This document shows, piece after piece, positions 13,627 to 24,171 of a stretch of 64,000 nucleotides of DNA. A program made the translations under genes and the position numbers. Below the pieces are notes generated by a model, which was given only the letters and a program-made list of their open reading frames with translations, made no database searches and was not told the origin of the DNA. The DNA is from Kuschelorhynchus macadamiae (lineage: Eukaryota > Arthropoda > Insecta > Coleoptera > Curculionidae), in contig JAUTXW010003830.1 in NCBI GenBank assembly GCA_030620095.1, forward strand, positions 372,001 to 436,000, written 5' to 3'. The number at the start of each line of letters is the position of its first letter. Within the stretch, counting starts at the first letter, position 1.

Positions 13627-15059
13627 ATGGAAAGTGAAAAACCAAGAATTGAAAAGCTTAGGGATGCGGACAACTGGCAGCAATGGCAGTTTGTTGTGAG
13701 TACGTTGCTGGATAGTGAGGATGCTCTGAGAGTTTGCGATGGAACCTTCGTAAAGCCAGAAAGCACAGACCAGAACTACGATCAACAATTACGAAAGTGG
13801 ACAAAGGCAGATCGGTTAGCGAGGAAAACCATTGTGACCACTGTGGAGGCGAAACCATTGCAGTTATTGATGAATTGTGAAGGTGCCAGGGAAATGTGGG
13901 TCAAGTTACACAGCGTGTATGACTTGAAATCGGACGAAAGTTTGGGATTAATTCAAAAGCACTTTTTTGAATTAAAATGGGACTCGTCACTAAACATTGC
14001 AGGGCATATTTCAAAATTGGAACAAATGGCAAGCAAAATGAAAAAACTCAACAGTCCAATACCAGATTCAATGTTGATGGCAAGAATTTTATCAATTTTG
14101 CCAGTCAAATTTAATCATTTCCATAGTGCTTGGGAATCCATGGACTCGTCAAAGCGTAACATTGAAACACTTACAACTCGTCTTATGACTGAAGAGTTAC
14201 GTCTTCAAAAGACTGAAGAGTTACGTCTTCAAAAGAGTGAATCAGAAATTAACGAATTGACAACCGCGTTAGTGACAAAAACTCAATTTCATCCTAAGAA
14301 CAAGAAGGCGCAGGTGGTTAAAAAGGGAAAGTGTTTTACATGTGGAAAAGCGGGACATTTTCGGCGAGACTGTCCGGGTTGCGTTAAGTGCGGGTCAAAA
14401 AGGCATTTGGAAAAGAATTGTTTATCAAATGCCAGTGCACAAATGCAAACAGACGATTCCGGGGAAAGACAAGCGTTTGTAGGAATTAATAATGTGCAAA
14501 ACGGCTCTGACATTTGGTTGATTGACTCTGGTGCGACGAATCACATTACGAATCGTAGGGACTGGTTTGTGGAATTTAAAGTTTTTTCAGAGCCTCATAT
14601 GATACGTGTCGGAAACGGGAAGAGTATCGCCGCGTACGGGAGTGGACAAATAAATGTCGAAACGTACGTTGATGGAACTTGGAAACCGGGAGCTCTCTAT
14701 GACGTGTTATATGTGCCAAAAATCGCGCGAAACTTTTTTCGGTAAAATGTGCGGCAAAAAAGGGCGTCGATTTTGTGATAAACAATAACGGTAAAAACTG
14801 CAAGCTGTTGCGCAATAATAAAGTGGTGGCCGTGGGCGAAGAAGCTGAAAATCTTTATCGCATAGTTTTACGTATCGTCACGCCATGCGATAAGAGCGCG
14901 GATGTTTTGATTTCGGAAAAAATCAAGAGTGGCGGCGACACTTTGTTACTGTGGCATGAGAGACTTGGGCATCAAAATAATAAACACGTGCAAGAGTTTA
15001 TGAAACGTTATGGACTTGAACTAAAAAAGGACAGCGATGTTTGTGATGGATGCGCGTAA
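13627..15059 (+). pseudogene. copia gag-protease, first (truncated) duplicate
   Basis: Encodes the gag-like domain, two zinc knuckles (CFTCGKAGHFRRDC, then CVKCGSKRHLEKNC), the aspartic protease motif DSGATNHIT and, after a frameshift, part of the HHCC pre-integrase region. It differs from the second copy by a 24-bp tandem duplication (ACTGAAGAGTTACGTCTTCA and four more bases) near 14187-14234. It also lacks one base in the T run near 14738, which breaks the frame. It stops abruptly at CDGCA where LTR sequence begins. No integrase or RT follows in this half. Confidence 0.92.
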
Positions 15060-15264
15060 GTTACGGCTGGCGGCACCGGCAAGATATGTGTGAGAGCGCC
15101 GAGTCGCCTAAATTGCTATATAAGCGTTTTTGTTAATCTGTGTTTAAACGAAACCAATTTTAATTTAGGCAGTTGTTCAATAGATTTCTTTCAGAAAGGT
15201 TTTTGTTTCATTTATTAACTTTAATTCACAATAAACCACCACCCTTCCAGCAAAATTCTTAATA
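15058..15264 (+). repeat. Internal partial copia LTR
   Basis: Sequence matching the LTR from its position 60 onward, starting TAAGTTACGGCTGG and ending AATTCTTAATA. It is fused directly to the truncated first gag-protease. It supplies a second TATA-like box (GCTATATAAGCG near 15115) ahead of the second gag, so an internal promoter is possible. Confidence 0.92.
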
Positions 15265-15399
15265 GGTTATGGGCCCAGTTACCCAGGTTAGTAAGGTGGT
15301 TTTATTGTGAGCAAAAGTTTTTTGTTGCGCGGCGTCGAGTCGGGTGTGGCAAGTTAGTTGTGTAAACATTCGATAACGTGAAAGCGTGGACAATAAAAA

Positions 15400-16875
15400 A
15401 TGGAAAGTGAAAAACCAAGAATTGAAAAGCTTAGGGATGCGGACAACTGGCAGCAATGGCAGTTTGTTGTGAGTACGTTGCTGGATAGTGAGGATGCTCT
15501 GAGAGTTTGCGATGGAACCTTCGTAAAGCCAGAAAGCACAGACCAGAACTACGATCAACAATTACGAAAGTGGACAAAGGCAGATCGGTTAGCGAGGAAA
15601 ACCATTGTGACCACTGTGGAGGCGAAACCATTGCAGTTATTGATGAATTGTGAAGGTGCCAGGGAAATGTGGGTCAAGTTACACAGCGTGTATGACTTGA
15701 AATCGGACGAAAGTTTGGGATTAATTCAAAAGCAATTTTTTGAATTAAAATGGGACTCGTCACTAAACATTGCAGGGCATATTTCAAAATTGGAACAAAT
15801 GGCAAGCAAAATGAAAAAACTCAACAGTCCAATACCAGATTCAATGTTGATGGCAAGAATTTTATCAATTTTGCCAGTCAAATTTAATCATTTCCATAGT
15901 GCTTGGGAATCCATGGACTCGTCAAAGCGTAACATTGAAACACTTACAACTCGTCTTATGACTGAAGAGTTACGTCTTCAAAAGAGTGAATCAGAAATTA
16001 ACGAATTGACAACCGCGTTAGTGACAAAAACTCAATTTCATCCTAAGAACAAGAAGGCGCAGGTGGTTAAAAAGGGAAAGTGTTTTACATGTGGAAAAGC
16101 GGGACATTTTCGGCGAGACTGTCCGGGTTGCGTTAAGTGCGGGTCAAAAAGGCATTTGGAAAAGGATTGTTTATCAAATGCCAGTGCACAAATGCAAACA
16201 GACGATTCCGGGGAAAGACAAGCGTTTGTAGGAATTAATAATGTGCAAAACGGCTCTGACATTTGGTTGATTGACTCTGGTGCGACGAATCACATTACGA
16301 ATCGTAGGGACTGGTTTGTGGAATTTAAAGTTTTTTCAGAGCCTCATATGATACGTGTCGGAAACGGGAAGAGTATCGCCGCGTACGGGAGTGGACAAAT
16401 AAATGTCGAAACGTACGTTGATGGAACTTGGAAACCGGGAGCTCTCTATGACGTGTTATATGTGCCAAAAATCGCGCGAAACCTTTTTTCGGTAAAATGT
16501 GCGGCAAAAAAGGGCGTCGATTTTGTGATAAACAATAACGGTGAAAACTGCAAGCTGTTGCGCAATAATAAAGTGGTGGCCGTGGGCGAAGAAGCTGAAA
16601 ATCTTTATCGCATAGTTTTACGTATCGTCACGCCATGCGATAAGAGCGCGGATGTTTTGATTTCGGAAAAAATCAAGAGTGGCGGCGACACTTTGTTACT
16701 GTGGCATGAGAGACTTGGGCATCAAAATAATAAACACGTGCAAGAGTTTATGAAACGTTATGGACTTGAACTAAAAAAGGACAGCGATGTTTGTGATGGA
16801 TGCGCGTACGGGAAAATCACCGGCAAGCGTTTCGGGATTGCAAAGAAGAGCGCGCTGGTAAAGTTCGAGAAATGA
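15400..16875 (+). CDS. copia gag-protease-pre-integrase polyprotein (second copy)
   Basis: A 491-codon frame. A UBN2/copia-gag domain occupies about residues 1-200. Zinc knuckles CFTCGKAGHFRRDC and CVKCGSKRHLEKDC sit near 228-257 and bind element RNA. The protease DSGATNHIT lies near 291. The pre-integrase zinc domain LWHERLGH...CDGC lies near 434-470. Reading then leaves the polyprotein frame near 16845-16860 and ends at 16875, whereas the integrase continues in another frame. A single-base change is the likely cause; programmed shifting at this point is not usual for copia. The start follows GGACAATAAAAA, as in the first copy. Confidence 0.93.
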   Translation: MESEKPRIEKLRDADNWQQWQFVVSTLLDSEDALRVCDGTFVKPESTDQNYDQQLRKWTKADRLARKTIVTTVEAKPLQLLMNCEGAREMWVKLHSVYDLKSDESLGLIQKQFFELKWDSSLNIAGHISKLEQMASKMKKLNSPIPDSMLMARILSILPVKFNHFHSAWESMDSSKRNIETLTTRLMTEELRLQKSESEINELTTALVTKTQFHPKNKKAQVVKKGKCFTCGKAGHFRRDCPGCVKCGSKRHLEKDCLSNASAQMQTDDSGERQAFVGINNVQNGSDIWLIDSGATNHITNRRDWFVEFKVFSEPHMIRVGNGKSIAAYGSGQINVETYVDGTWKPGALYDVLYVPKIARNLFSVKCAAKKGVDFVINNNGENCKLLRNNKVVAVGEEAENLYRIVLRIVTPCDKSADVLISEKIKSGGDTLLLWHERLGHQNNKHVQEFMKRYGLELKKDSDVCDGCAYGKITGKRFGIAKKSALVKFEK

Positions 16876-17687
16876 TTCATAGCGATGTTTGCGGCCCGAT
16901 GGAAGTGGAATCGTTAGGCGGTAATCGATATTATTTACTTTTCAAGGATGATTACAGTAAATATCGAGTGATTTATTTTATTCAAAATAAATCAGAGGTG
17001 TACGAAAAATTGGAGCATTTTTTAAATGAAATAAAGACGCAATTTACTGATCATGTAAAAGGGATTCAAAATGACGGTGGCAAAGAATATGTAAATAAAA
17101 ATGTGAAATGTTTGCTTAGCAAAATGGGTATAACACAAACAGTTACAGTACCTTATACTCCGGAACAAAATGGTTTTGTTGAAAGGGAAAATCGAACAAT
17201 TGTGGAGTCTGCAAGGTCAATGTTATACTCAAAATCATATCTTCCAAAAGAATTGTGGGCTGAAGCGATGAATACGGCTGTGTATATTTTAAATAGAACA
17301 GGGTCTACAAGAATTCCTGGAAAAACACCGATAGAAATATGGAGTGGCAAGCAGCCAAAAATTTCGCATTTTAAAATTTTTGGTACCGAGTGTTTTGTAC
17401 ACATTCCAAAAGAAAAAAGGCACAAGCTAGATAAAAAGTCAGTTAAAGGCTATTTTGTGGGATATGCAGAAAATGTGCAAGGCTACCGTGTGTGGATACC
17501 TGAGAAAAATGATGTGATAGTAAGTCGTGATGTGATTTTCAAAAATGAAAAAATACTACCAACCAAAGTACCAGTTGACAACGTAATAGAAAAAGAGGAG
17601 GAGTTCAGGAAGAAAAATTTGAAGAAAACTTACCTGAAAACTTACCTGAGGAAGACCCTGAGGACTTACCTGTGGCAAGAAACTTAA
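16800..17687 (+). pseudogene. copia integrase, frame-displaced
   Basis: Carries the integrase catalytic triad in order: IHSDVCGPM (Asp), IQNDGGKEYVN (Asp) and PEQNGFVERENRTI (Glu). The C-terminal KGYFVGYAENVQGYRVW segment follows near residue 220. The first ~20 codons of the open frame are out of register; genuine homology starts near EMIHSDV. A second frameshift near 17600-17610 turns an acidic Glu-Asp-Pro-rich linker into Lys-Thr-rich residues and ends the frame before the RT. Integrase inserts the element's cDNA into the host genome. This copy cannot be translated as one polyprotein. Confidence 0.92.
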
Positions 17688-19282
17688 GAGATCGAAAAAA
17701 ATTGAAACAGCCAGATTTTTATGGAGTACCTGTCGCGTTTTTGGCGGATGAACCAATAAATTTCAACGAGGCAGTGTCATCTGAACAACAAGAAGACTGG
17801 ATGGATGCCATGAAGGAAGAAATGTCATCTTTGTTGGAAAATAACACGTGGATTATGGTGGAAAAACCAACAAATAAGAAAATATTTGAAAACCGATGGG
17901 TATATCGTAAAAAGTATAAGGAAAATGGAATAATAGACCGATATAAAGCGCGCCTGGTTATAAAGGGCTTTTCGCAACAAAAAGGGGTGGACTACAATGA
18001 GATATTTAGTCCAGTAGCCAGATCTGAGACAATTCGGGTCTTACTAAGTATAGCAGCAACAGAAAAATTGCACCTTAGGCAATTTGATATAAAAACTGCA
18101 TTTTTATATGGAAATGTAACGGAGGAAATTTTCATGAAGCAACCAAAGGGGTTTGAAGACGGAACAACCCGTGTGTGCAAACTGATAAAAAGTCTGTATG
18201 GTTTAAAACAGGCGCCAAGGTGTTGGAATGAAAAATTTTCAAAGTTTCTTGAAGAATGTGGTTTCAGGGAGAGTGCTTCGGATCCGTGTTTGTTTATAAA
18301 CAGAAACAACAACGAAAAAAATTTATTGTTGCTATATGTTGATGATGGTTTGGTAGCATCATCAAACGCCGAAGAGCTAGAAAAACTACTTGGGAAAATC
18401 GGAAAAACATTCAAGGCCAAGATGACAAGTAATGTAAAGAATTACATTGGAATAGAAATTGAAAAACAGCATGATGGTTCAATTTTTATTCATCAAAAAA
18501 CTTACATTCAAAAGTTTTTAAAAAAATATGGAATGGAAGATTCTAAAGTGGTTGCCACGCCTATTGATCCAGGATGGCAGACGGATATGTCAATAACGCA
18601 GGAAATTGATAATTTTCCGTATCGTGAAATTGTGGGAAGTTTAATGTTTTTGCAAGTTAACACGAGACCAGATATTGGGTATGCACTTAACATTGCGTCA
18701 AGAGCATTAGAAAATCCTACTGCAGCACATTGCAAACTTGTAAAAAGAATTCTTCGTTATGTTAAGGGTACAGCAGATTTTGGATTGCTCTATAGTACCA
18801 ACGAATCATTGGAAGTTTTTTGTGATGCTGATTTTGCTGGGGATGTTGAAAGCACAAGATCAACAACAGGCGTTATCTGCAAAATAAGTGGAGCAGCAGT
18901 ATCATGGCAAAGCAGAAAACAACAGTGCGTCGCTTTATCTACGACAGAAGCGGAGTATATGAGTGCAGCAAGTGCGGCGAAAGACCTAGTGTGGCTAGTG
19001 CGTATACTTAAAGAAAGCGGCGTGAATTCGGAAAAATATAGCCATGTGTCTTTGTGCATTGACAATCAGAGTGCGATTAAACTGATTAAAAACCCAGAAG
19101 GACATAAACGCACAAAACACCTCGATATCCGATTTCATTATATTCGTGACTTATATAAAAAAGGCGAATTTAATATAGTGTATGTTCCGAGCGAAAATCA
19201 AATCGCCGATATAATGACTAAACCACTAGTAAAGCAAATTTATGAATTGTTGCGTTTAAAATTAGGTTTAGTTAGAATTTAA
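17672..19282 (+). CDS. copia reverse transcriptase-RNase H
   Basis: A 536-codon open frame covering the RVT_2 reverse transcriptase and RNase H that make element cDNA. Visible motifs: KARLVIKGFSQQKGVDYNE near residue 90, QFDIKTAFLYGN with the first catalytic Asp near 138, SLYGLKQAPRCWNEKF near 175, LLLYVDDGLVA with the catalytic pair near 222, and QVNTRPDIGYA near 330. RNase H follows with FCDADFAGD, STTEAEYMSA and CIDNQSAIKL near 388-470, then KHLDIRFHYIRD. All catalytic residues are intact. It is separated from the integrase only by frameshift, and the Met start is incidental because the natural product is a polyprotein. The stop lies 44 bp before the 3' LTR. Confidence 0.95.
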   Translation: MARNLRDRKKLKQPDFYGVPVAFLADEPINFNEAVSSEQQEDWMDAMKEEMSSLLENNTWIMVEKPTNKKIFENRWVYRKKYKENGIIDRYKARLVIKGFSQQKGVDYNEIFSPVARSETIRVLLSIAATEKLHLRQFDIKTAFLYGNVTEEIFMKQPKGFEDGTTRVCKLIKSLYGLKQAPRCWNEKFSKFLEECGFRESASDPCLFINRNNNEKNLLLLYVDDGLVASSNAEELEKLLGKIGKTFKAKMTSNVKNYIGIEIEKQHDGSIFIHQKTYIQKFLKKYGMEDSKVVATPIDPGWQTDMSITQEIDNFPYREIVGSLMFLQVNTRPDIGYALNIASRALENPTAAHCKLVKRILRYVKGTADFGLLYSTNESLEVFCDADFAGDVESTRSTTGVICKISGAAVSWQSRKQQCVALSTTEAEYMSAASAAKDLVWLVRILKESGVNSEKYSHVSLCIDNQSAIKLIKNPEGHKRTKHLDIRFHYIRDLYKKGEFNIVYVPSENQIADIMTKPLVKQIYELLRLKLGLVRI

Positions 19283-19318
19283 GTATGTATGTACTTGTTA
19301 GCATAAAATTAATATTTT

Positions 19319-19326
19319 AGGGAGAG
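19319..19326 (+). promoter_or_regulatory. copia polypurine tract
   Basis: AGGGAGAG lies immediately before the 3' LTR, the expected plus-strand priming site. Confidence 0.75.
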
Positions 19327-19589
19327 TGTTAAAATTGTTAATCAATTGCTTTAAAAATATTAATTTCATATGTGTTTGTTTAGACTAAGTTACGGCTGGC
19401 GCCACCGGCAAGATATGTGTGAGAGCGCCGAGTCGCCTAAATTGCTATATAAGCGTTTTTGTTAATCTGTGTTTAAACGAAACCAATTTTAATTTAGGCA
19501 GTTGTTCAATAGAGTTCTTTCAGAAAGGTTTTTGTTTCATTTATTAACTTTAATTCACAATAAACCACCACCCTTCCAGCAAAATTCTT

Positions 19590-19593
<4 letters not shown>
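19327..19593 (+). repeat. copia 3' LTR
   Basis: 267 bp, TG...CA, identical to the 5' LTR except at two positions. Confidence 0.96.

Positions 19594-19649
<56 letters not shown>
19594..19649. repeat. (AT)n microsatellite, right part of the copia target
   Basis: Continuation of the tract interrupted at 13224; its first five bases ATATA match the bases before the 5' LTR. Confidence 0.97.
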
Positions 19650-19653
<4 letters not shown>

Positions 19654-20505
19654 TTAGGTTTTTCGTAACATATGGGTGTCAATATTTCTTTTTATGTATA
19701 TATTTTTAGCAATTTCGGACGGCTGTGGATATTTGGATATTCCTTGTAAAAACTGTCAGTCCTTAGAAACCTAATTAAATAGTATATTTTCCCCTTTTAA
19801 TAAATAATAGAAAGAATAATAAATAGAAGAAAGTTTTGAGTATCAAAGCTTTGCGTTTTCGTGTGAGGATAGCAGTAATGTAGTGCGGGGTTTAAGCCTG
19901 GCCGATAATCAAAATTCGCTCTGGCTTCCTCGCCCTGAGGGTAATAAAAATTTATTAATAATGAAATTAACCCAATAGTGAAAACAAACAAAACATGAAA
20001 GCTGAAGAATATAATACAGCAGTTTTGGTGTAAATCATTTTCACTACTAAATTAGTGACCTATTGTATCGACAAAAAAACAATGAATTGAATACATATAA
20101 TTTGAAGTTTTGGCGACAAAAGTGCCTTTGGAAAATATTAATATAATTCCTTTGAGTATACGACTGCTATATTTTATAGTCTACTATAGCAAATCTTTTT
20201 GTTTTAAAAATGCTAAAGGTTGGTTCATACCAGATGCGACCTATGTGATGAAGAAACGGAACATCATGGTGTAATAAATTAAAAAAATATAAAATATATA
20301 AAAAATAATTTATTGTTATTTGTTGATTGATTCATTGATGTTACTTTATTGGTTTATTTTAGTTAGATGGTGCTTAATTATAAAATTAATTATTAATTTA
20401 TTACACTTGTTATCACGGCTACTCAATTAAGCTAGTAGGAGGCGATTTGTAGGGTCGTAATGACTTTCGGATTTATATTAATTATTAAAAAAAAGACATT
20501 TGTTT
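19650..20505. other. No gene seen
   Basis: AT-rich DNA with no recognised coding sequence or repeat ends on either strand. Confidence 0.5.
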
Positions 20506-21210
20506 TTTTTCCTGGAACCTAACCCCAAATAATACACCAATCTAACATAAAAACAAAAGGATCGTTAACGAAAACAATTTAGAAACTTAATATCTGGTAA
20601 ATATATGCGGTCCAACGTAGTAGGTAAAGACTGAAAATATGTGTTTCATGCAGGATACAGAATTTATATGTGTCCTGATCATGCAACAATAAAGTTTCGA
20701 AACGTCGACAATTAAAAAAATCTTTTTTTTTTACTGGATCCTAACTCCAAATAATACACCACTCTAACACAAAAACAAGAGGATCGTTAACGAAAACTTA
20801 ATATCTGGAAAATATCTGCGGACAAACCGAATATGTACAGACTGATAATATGGATTTCATGCTGGATATAGAATCTACATGTGTCCTGAAGATGCAACAA
20901 TAAAGTTGCCAAACGTCGACTATCTAAAAATAGTCTTTTGTTTTTTTTACTGGCTCCTAACCCCAAGTAATACACCAATCTAACATAACAAGAAAAAGGA
21001 TGTTAACGAAAACTATTTAGAAACTTAATATCTGGGTAATATATGCGGAACAACGGAGTAAAAGTACTGATAATATGGGTTTCATGCAGGATATAAGATC
21101 TGTATTTGTGTCCTGAGGATGCAACAATTAAGTTGCGAAACGTCGGCAATTAAAAAAATACTTCTTTTTTTTTTACTGGATCTTAACAACACATAATACA
21201 CCTCTCTAAC
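20506..21210 (+). repeat. Tandem ~220-bp repeats with hammerhead-like core (3 units plus start of a fourth)
   Basis: Anchors 'TAACCCCAAATAATACACC' recur at about 20520, 20742, 20958 and 21184 (spacings 222, 216, 226). Each unit goes through ATCGTTAACGAAAAC, CTTAATATCTGG and GGTTTCATGCAGGATAT-like words and ends in TGTGTCCTGANNATGCAAC, a short loop, GTTGCGAAACGTCG and an A-rich then T-rich run. Two further units sit at 8216-8602. There is no open frame. The structure resembles hammerhead-bearing satellites or retrozymes. Confidence 0.85.
21108..21148 (+). ncRNA. Candidate type I hammerhead ribozyme (best copy)
   Basis: Order of parts: stem I strand UGUC, core CUGAGGA (fits CUGANGA), one extra U, stem II GCAAC/GUUGC with a 6-nt loop, GAAAC, then GUC as cleavage site, then GGCA closing stem I. 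The sister copies at 20881-20921 and 20671-20709 have GUC followed by GACA, which pairs perfectly with UGUC. Those copies carry damaging changes: G12 to C in one, CUGAUCA in the other. Stem III is only AC/GU without a loop, so cleavage in cis is unlikely; a dimeric fold through the ACGU palindrome would be needed. Confidence 0.5.
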
Positions 21211-21420
21211 AAACATTTTTTAACATTGTTCCTCCAGATTGGATTCTTACCAAAATATTAACAGGTCATCTCTATATGATCCTTAATTTTTGGTCAAAAT
21301 TTGAAGTCAATCGGGTAAGCAGTATTTAAGCTATGTCGCGAATTGACACACAGACCGACAGACGGACCCACGGAATCGATAAAACATGTTTTTTGGCATC
21401 TAGGGACGCTAAAACTGAAG
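21211..21420 (-). repeat. Modular AAAATGGCGGCC repeat, copy 4a
   Basis: Head region in reverse (AACATGTTTTTTGGCATCTAGG preceded by CAGACCGACAGACGGACC), interrupted by the LINE fragment that starts at 21421. It resumes at about 22690, so the LINE inserted into this copy. Confidence 0.75.
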
Positions 21421-22690
21421 ATATGATGTAATATATTTAGACTTCTCCAAAGCATTTGACAAGTTAAATCATGACTTGTTATTTAATAAACTTTCAAATA
21501 TCGGATTCTCGGATTCCCTATTACGGCTCTTTACATGTTACCTTTCAAATCGCACACAATATGTGGCTATAAATGGTTTTCAATCGGCGAACTATATAGC
21601 ATGTTCGGGGGTACCGCAGGGTTCCGTTTTAGGACCCTTGCTGTTTAACATTTTTATTAACGACATTGGTGATTCTCTGGATATTGGTTATTTACTCTAC
21701 GCTGATGACATCAAACTGTTCGCTAACATTAAGTCTATGGAGGACTGCTTAAAAATCCAACCAAAATTTACAGCATATTATTGACTGGTGCCAGGGAAAT
21801 TGTCTACAGCTAAATATTGGAAAATGCAAGGTTATGTCGTTTACTACAAAGTCAGAATCGATTATTTTTAATTATAACTGCAATAGTGAAATTGTAGGCC
21901 GATCCAAGGAGTTCTGTGATCTGGGAGTTACATTCAATCAAAAATTATCATTTACCTCACATTACAGCGCTATTAGGTCAGATTCTTCTAAAATGTTAGG
22001 GTTTATAGTTCGTACTACTAAAGAGTTTAGCCAAGTGCAAGCCATAAAGCTGCTGTACTATAGTTATGTCCGATCCAAATTTGAATATGCGGCAGTTGTA
22101 TAGTCTCCGGGATATAATATACATGTGTCTGGTATTGAAAGTATACAGCGAAAATTTGTAAAATATCTAAGCTTTAAACAAGACGGTCGCTATCCCATTC
22201 AAGGATGTCTACAAGAAGAGCTTTTAGATAAATTTTCACTGACGAACTTAAACACCAGACGAGATAACCTGCAAATGATATTTTTGTATAAGCTATTAAA
22301 TAATAAGATAAACCGCCCCTGTTTACTTTCTAAAATAAATTTCAACGTGCCTCGTTTAAGTTCACGCACAAGCAGTGCTTTTTACTTGCCGATTCCTCGT
22401 ACAAACATCTTAAAATTTTCGCCTATTTATACAATGTGCGATAACTTTAACAAAAAAACTAATTTGGATCTTTTTTCTGATAATTTAGAATCATATAAGA
22501 AAAATTTACAACGCTAAACCGTTTTGCTAATTTAAATCTTATTCAAATATCAGAATTTGGAAAATAATTACTGTTATTATTAGTTATAAGCTTCTTTTTA
22601 TGTGTAAAATGTAATTTTTTAGTAGGCTTGAATATGTAGTTTTTCACTGTCTTGTAGTTGGGATCTTCCTGTAAGACAGTTAACTGTAAA
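21421..22690 (+). pseudogene. Jockey/CR1-type LINE, 5'-truncated reverse transcriptase
   Basis: Begins in RT motif A (YLDFSKAFDKLNHDLLFNKL) and continues through SGVPQGSVLGPLLFNIFIND to the catalytic LLYADDIKLF near 21700. It then needs a frame change near 21770 to reach WCQGNCLQLNIGKCKVMSF. An in-frame TAG at about 22101 interrupts the C-terminal region, which continues to 22517 (RDNLQMIFLYKLLNNKI, then NVPRLSSRTSSAFYLP). LINE RT copies the element's RNA onto nicked target DNA. Endonuclease and gag are absent, typical of 5'-truncated insertions. About 170 bp of 3' UTR follow. Confidence 0.88.
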
Positions 22691-24171
22691 TAAGATATAT
22701 AAATCCCTAGAGGGTGATTTTTTTCACGATTACAAAAATTTTATTTGGCCGCAATTTTGCTACGCCGCGAACAGACAGACAGACAGACACACAGACCGAC
22801 GGAATTGAGAAAACAATGTTTTTCATCATCTAGGGACCCTGAAATGTGAAGATCTGAAAAAATCTCGGAGAGTGATTCTTTCACGATTACAATACTTCTC
22901 TTTTACGAGGGAAGTAAAAAAACTCTGTTAACTTTATAGAAAAAATATTGGTACTGCGCTAGCTGTCAAATTTGGCTTGCTATTACTTTCTTCGTAAAAG
23001 GGAAGTATTGTAATCGTGAAGAAAACGACTCTGCCAAAAAACATGTTTTTTCGATTCCGTTGGTCTGTCGGTCTTTCGATACGCGGCATAGCTCAAAAAC
23101 TACTTCTCTGGTTTACTTCAAATTTTGGGCAAAACTCAAAGGTCCTAAGGGGATGAAATGGTTATATTTTGGTAAAAATCCCATATGGCGGAACGAAATG
23201 GTGACCTAGTGAAATGCTAAAAAAATTAATCTCAAAAACGTCTTACTCAATTTATCAGAAATTTTGCGTAAAAATCAAATGTTACATACAAATTATTTGG
23301 TAAATTTTTGGTACGAATCCAAGATGGCGAAACAAAATAAGCCTAGTAAAATGTTAAAAAAAGTTACTTATCGAATTTACCTGAAACTTTGCACAAAAAT
23401 CAAGTATTACGTAAAAATCAATTGATAAAATTTTGGTACGATTCCAAGATGGCGAAACAAAATAGCGGCTTAATAAAATAATTAAAAAATCAGCCTGAGA
23501 AAACTACTTATTAGATTATTTTAGCGTTTCTAGTTACCCAAAAATATGTTTCTTCAATTCCATCGGTCTCTGTCAATTTGTGGTATAGCTAAAAAACTAC
23601 TTACCCAATTGACTTCAAATTTTAGTCAAAAATTAAAGATTTTCTGATGAATAATCTGGTAAGATTTTGGTAAATATCTAATACGACGGAACAAAATTAC
23701 CTGGTAAAATGTTAAAACAAAAATTAAACCTTATTAAATAAAACTAATTATCCAAATTACCTCAAATTTGGCACAAAAATCAAGTCTTACATAGAAATGA
23801 ACTGGTAAAGTTTTGGTATGTTTCCAATGTGGCGATCTAATAAAATATTTAAAAAATCAACCTGAAAAACTATTTGTTACATTATTTTAAATTTTGTGCC
23901 AGCGATAAGTGTGATATAGAGAAAAATTTGTAAAATTGTGGGACGAATTGGTGGAACGTACAAAAAATTCATATTCATTGATTCAATTGACTTCGAATTT
24001 TTCACTGGTACGAACATGAATGAAGAAAATGGCGGTCTTAAGAAAATCAGTGTAAAACTATTTATTTAATATGTTCTAAATTATGTCCAAAAATCAAATG
24101 TGGCGTAGATGTTGATACGAATCCAATATGGAACAAAATGGCGTCCAATTAAAAATGTTTCAAAAGACAGT
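22691..24171. repeat. Modular AAAATGGCGGCC repeat, copies 4b and 5 head to head
   Basis: A minus-oriented head (22715-22920) ends with CTTTTACGAGGGAAGTA. After a ~65-bp spacer a plus-oriented copy starts at about 22985 with TCGTAAAAGGGAAGTATTGT and runs through about eight modules to 24171. Modules near 23325 and 23444 contain CCAAGATGGCGAAACAAAAT. The mirrored heads form an inverted repeat of about 55 bp per arm around the spacer. Confidence 0.8.

Noticed and set aside
16800..17687. Programmed frameshifting in copia pol
   Set aside because: The two frame changes fall within the pre-integrase junction and an acidic linker without slippery-site features that I can recognise; mutation is the simpler explanation.
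20671..20921. Calling every ~220-bp unit an active ribozyme
   Set aside because: Two of the three tandem cores carry changes at essential positions (CUGAUCA; G12 to C), so only the unit at 21108 is offered as a candidate.
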